Below are positions 61,727 through 64,000 of a stretch of DNA of 64,000 bases, piece by piece. The stretch is from CAVXNB01 sp963763085. GTDB taxonomy: Bacteria; Actinomycetota; Acidimicrobiia; Acidimicrobiales; Bog-793. Position 1 is the first letter of the stretch. The number at the start of each line of letters is the position of its first letter. Below the pieces are notes generated by a model that was given only the letters and a program-made list of their open reading frames with translations, ran no database searches and was not told where the DNA came from. The translations under genes and the position numbers were made by a program. The DNA is taken from the NCBI GenBank assembly GCA_963763085.1, contig CAVXNB010000004.1:310001-374000 (forward strand), read 5' to 3'.

Positions 61727-63163
61727 TCAAGGCCCCGTTGCCGGAGTAAGGAAGCCCTGTTCAACGAGGCTTCTTATGACAGGGAGGGCGACGCCGGCGA
61801 CGGCATCGGTCTCGGCCCCGAGCTCTGAGGCGAGATCGCGCAGGAGCGACCGGAGCGTCGAGGTCCCGTCGCATCCGCCGACGACCGAGATCGCGTCGTC
61901 GTCGACCAGGCCCTCGCGCCTGAGTCCCGTCGACCGCCTCAGCTCACCGGCGCCGGCCACGAAGGCACCGCCCGAGGCGACGAGGTCCCGGTGGAGGTGG
62001 ACGTCGGGCGCCACCGCGAGGCAGACGTCGAGCAACCCGTCGTCGCCGTCGAGCGAGTCCAGCCAGTCGCGGAGCTGGAAGCTGCGGGCGATGTCGTCGC
62101 CGCAGGCAATCCCCGGGTCGTGAGGCAGCTCCTCGAAACGCACGAAAGGCCGGCCACTTTCCCTCCGCCGCAGGGTGATCAGACCGAAACCGATCCGGTC
62201 GATCCCGAGCCGGGCGTAATACGCCAGCCACTCGTCGAGGACCCTCGCCTCCGCAGCCGCGTCGCCGCCGCCGGGCTCGCCGTGAAGCACCCATCCGACT
62301 GCATACTCCTCGACGTCGTCGACGGACCGCTGGATGACCCACGCGTCGCACCCTGAGCCCTCGAACCACTCCGCCAGACGGTCCTTCCAGCTGCCCCCGG
62401 TTGGGTGGACCCAGTTGGCGAGCAGCTGACAGAAGCCTCCCTCCTCGAGATGGGCGGGCGCGTCCCTCACGAGGCGCCGGCAGAGCCCGTCTGCCTCGAG
62501 CCCACCGTCGCGGAACACCAAGCGGGATTCGGGCGAGATCACGTACGGGGGGTTGGAGACGATGAGGTCGAAGCGCTCACCTCGAACCGCTGAGAACAGA
62601 TCGCTCTCGCGGGTCGTGACGTTGGCGACACGGCTCAGCCCCATCGAGAACCGAGCGAAACCAAGCGCTCGGCGATTCAGGTCAGTCGCCACCACCTCGC
62701 CGGCGTGGGAGCTCACGTTCAGCGCCTGCACGCCACCACCCGTCCCGAGGTCGAGGGCTCGCCCGATCGGGCGCCGAACGGTCATCCGGGCGAGGAGCAC
62801 CGAGCTCGCCCCGACTCCGATCACGTGGTCCGGCGCAACGCTGCCGCCTGCTCGGTCGGTAGTGACCGTCGGAGCGTCGCTCGCCACGAGGAACTCGTGG
62901 CCTTGTTCGCTCTCGTACGGACGGATGCGGACCAGTCCGCGGACCAGGTCACCCTCAACGGCCACGAGGCCGGCGCGTTCGGCGTCCTCCAGAGCGAGAG
63001 GCGCGAGTGCCGCCCCGGCAGAGCGGCCGTCGACCGGGACGCCGACGAGGAAGAGTCTCACGAGCGAGCAGAGCGGGGAACCGGCCTCGGTCCGGCGCAG
63101 GAGGGCCGCCACCTCGCTCCGGGCCAGAAAGCCGAGAAAGTGGTCCCCGAGCACCTCCCTCAC
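61727..63163 (-). CDS. RsmC/HemK-like methyltransferase with actinobacterial extra domains
   Basis: A 478-aa (GTG start) class I methyltransferase of the small-domain/N5-glutamine type. Motif I is 'ALDLGTGGGVQALNVSSHAGEVVATDLNRRALGFA' and the catalytic motif 'FDLIVSNPPYVISPESR' (NPPY). N- and C-terminal regions match the domains usual in actinobacterial members (winged-helix-like start, 'RSLVEQGFLTP' end). NPPY enzymes methylate rRNA guanine, release-factor glutamine or adenine. The frame remains open and family-like upstream of the GTG ('DDAPDRTALLRTALQRAGYSTAG') to about 63258 but has no ATG/GTG/TTG there, so the true start is unresolved. Confidence 0.82.
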   Translation of the reverse strand: MREVLGDHFLGFLARSEVAALLRRTEAGSPLCSLVRLFLVGVPVDGRSAGAALAPLALEDAERAGLVAVEGDLVRGLVRIRPYESEQGHEFLVASDAPTVTTDRAGGSVAPDHVIGVGASSVLLARMTVRRPIGRALDLGTGGGVQALNVSSHAGEVVATDLNRRALGFARFSMGLSRVANVTTRESDLFSAVRGERFDLIVSNPPYVISPESRLVFRDGGLEADGLCRRLVRDAPAHLEEGGFCQLLANWVHPTGGSWKDRLAEWFEGSGCDAWVIQRSVDDVEEYAVGWVLHGEPGGGDAAAEARVLDEWLAYYARLGIDRIGFGLITLRRRESGRPFVRFEELPHDPGIACGDDIARSFQLRDWLDSLDGDDGLLDVCLAVAPDVHLHRDLVASGGAFVAGAGELRRSTGLRREGLVDDDAISVVGGCDGTSTLRSLLRDLASELGAETDAVAGVALPVIRSLVEQGFLTPATGP

Positions 63164-63312
63164 TCCGGCCGTCGAGTAGCCGGCGCGCTGGAGCGCCGTC
63201 CGAAGCAGGGCCGTGCGGTCCGGGGCATCATCGAAGAGCAGGGTCAGGTCCTGATCTTGTCAGAGTCCCTGCCCAATGCGCCCCTGCCAAGAGCTTGCGG
63301 ACGGTGGGGATC

Positions 63313-63696
63313 ATGGCCAGACTCGGGCTCATGGAACCGCTCGGGATCCACCACGTCTCGGTCAACGTGTCCAACGTGGACGAAGGCATCTCCTTCTACA
63401 CCGACGTGCTCGGGGGTACCGTCCGCGAGGACCGTCCCGATTTCTCCTTCGGCGGCGCGTGGATCGATCTGGGTTCCCAACAGCTGCACCTCATCGAAGC
63501 CCGCGTCCCGGCCAATCTCGGTCAGCACTTCGCCATCCGAGTCGACGATCTCGACGGCGTCGTGGACGAACTGCGCTCGAAGGGGATCGAGCTGGCGGAT
63601 CCAGTCGGGGTCGGGGCCAACCGGCAGACGTTTCTCAACGACCCGGCGGGGAATGTCGTCGAGCTGCACGAGGTCGGCGTTTCGACCCCCGGATGA
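63313..63696 (+). CDS. VOC (glyoxalase-like) family protein
   Basis: A 127-aa single glyoxalase/bleomycin-resistance domain: 'GIHHVSVNVSNVDEGISFYTDVLGG' (metal His), 'QQLHLIEA', 'QHFAIRVDDLDGVVDELRSKG' (His) and 'FLNDPAGNVVELHE' (Glu). All the VOC metal ligands H/H/E are present, so it should bind a divalent metal. Starts ATG 63313 or 63331 are both possible. Its stop overlaps the next gene's start (ATGA). Substrate unknown. Confidence 0.88.
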   Translation: MARLGLMEPLGIHHVSVNVSNVDEGISFYTDVLGGTVREDRPDFSFGGAWIDLGSQQLHLIEARVPANLGQHFAIRVDDLDGVVDELRSKGIELADPVGVGANRQTFLNDPAGNVVELHEVGVSTPG

Positions 63697-64000
63697 CCGA
63701 AACGATCCCGATCGACGACACGGAAATCGCGGCCCCGCCGCGAGGCGGGACCCAGCGGGGCGGCCGCGCTGTGGCCGTCGCAATAGCCGCGGTCGCCGCG
63801 GCCGTTGGCCTGTTCGTACTGCTCTACGCCATCGGCGTACACGCCTTCGCGCCTGATTCGGACGGTGCGACCGTGGCCCTCCAAGGCCAGGTGATGCTGC
63901 ACGGCAACGTCCTGCTCCATCGATGGTCGCTCTCGCTGGACTCGTTCTGGACGGTCGACGCGCTCTGGTACCTCGTCGCGGTCCTCTTCTACGGCCTGCA
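63693..64000 (+). CDS. Membrane protein, N-terminal part (cut by window edge)
   Basis: At least 102 aa, open to the right edge. A 30-residue Pro/Gly-rich cytoplasmic start is followed by one TM helix ('AVAIAAVAAAVGLFVLLYAI'), then 'DSDGATVALQGQVMLHGNVLLHRWSLSLDSFWTVDALWY' and a second hydrophobic segment. A 'DSDGATVALQG...LHGN' loop after the first helix recalls GT-C-type glycosyltransferase membrane proteins (acidic residues after TM1), but the fragment is too short to be sure. ATG overlaps the VOC stop by 4 bp. Confidence 0.65.
   Translation, partial: MTETIPIDDTEIAAPPRGGTQRGGRAVAVAIAAVAAAVGLFVLLYAIGVHAFAPDSDGATVALQGQVMLHGNVLLHRWSLSLDSFWTVDALWYLVAVLFYGL

Overview
The window is GC-rich, densely coded DNA from an actinobacterium. 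The pointers are a DUF222/HNH endonuclease of the 13E12 type, several DinB/mycothiol-type hydrolase-like proteins, a caa3 assembly factor CtaG, many GTG starts and leaderless-looking promoters, and an Rv1747-like FHA-ABC transporter. A soil actinobacterium, perhaps Acidimicrobiia, fits best, but no rRNA is present to test this. I see no insertion sequence, prophage, CRISPR array or replication origin.

Left part (1-14.6 kb): mixed housekeeping and accessory genes. An ABC-2 permease (cut by the left edge), a MaoC-like dehydratase, CtaG and two PH-domain membrane proteins lead to tRNA-Ala(UGC). A nucleoside phosphorylase begins on the last base of that tRNA's CCA. Two separate ArsR + SRPBCC pairs (5.5 and 12.9 kb) each have an inverted repeat lying on the core promoter. 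Between them lie a broken receptor-type Ser/Thr kinase, a CBS protein, a DUF442-like phosphatase, a gamma-butyrobetaine-hydroxylase-like dioxygenase and an aldo/keto reductase.

Centre-left (14.8-25.3 kb) is the most unusual region. A receptor-like one-TM protein is followed by a VWA protein, a PP2C phosphatase and an atypical kinase with a zinc ribbon and a degenerate FHA-like tail, which is the composition of a TerY-P triad. Convergent to these is an ABCG-type transporter with two FHA domains. Divergent from the transporter is a dynamin-like GTPase translationally coupled to an Hsp70-like ATPase whose substrate-binding domain is replaced by an unknown module. Together they look like a phosphothreonine-signalling, membrane-remodelling and chaperone system.

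Middle (25.4-41.6 kb): pseudouridine catabolism (psuG-psuK), a HAD hydrolase, a DNA methyltransferase with an extra C-terminal domain, and a giant fused biotin-dependent carboxylase whose biotin carboxylase domain has lost its ATP-grasp loop and catalytic residues. Then come dienelactone hydrolase, a PEP-mutase-family protein, UspA, a fatty acid hydroxylase, a GNAT acetyltransferase and the HNH protein. Minisatellites built on GCCGGC lie between and inside these genes.

Right part (41.7-64 kb): TauE/SafE and ArsB-type transporters, a PHP phosphatase, purF, metX-metY, a bulb-lectin/L,D-transpeptidase, a ThDP enzyme, a tRNA-Asp/tRNA-Phe pair, a secreted lectin, a sedolisin with an inserted beta-propeller, an Fe-S flavin oxidoreductase, a membrane-anchored methyltransferase, a Tat-exported protein, an orphan Hcp-like protein, an RsmC/HemK-type methyltransferase, a VOC protein and the start of a membrane protein.

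At least ten reading-frame breaks occur. Nine of them are a net extra base, several in short homopolymers, and they hit genes such as purF and metX. Uncorrected assembly errors are therefore the simplest explanation. Most of these genes are described here as single loci across the break.
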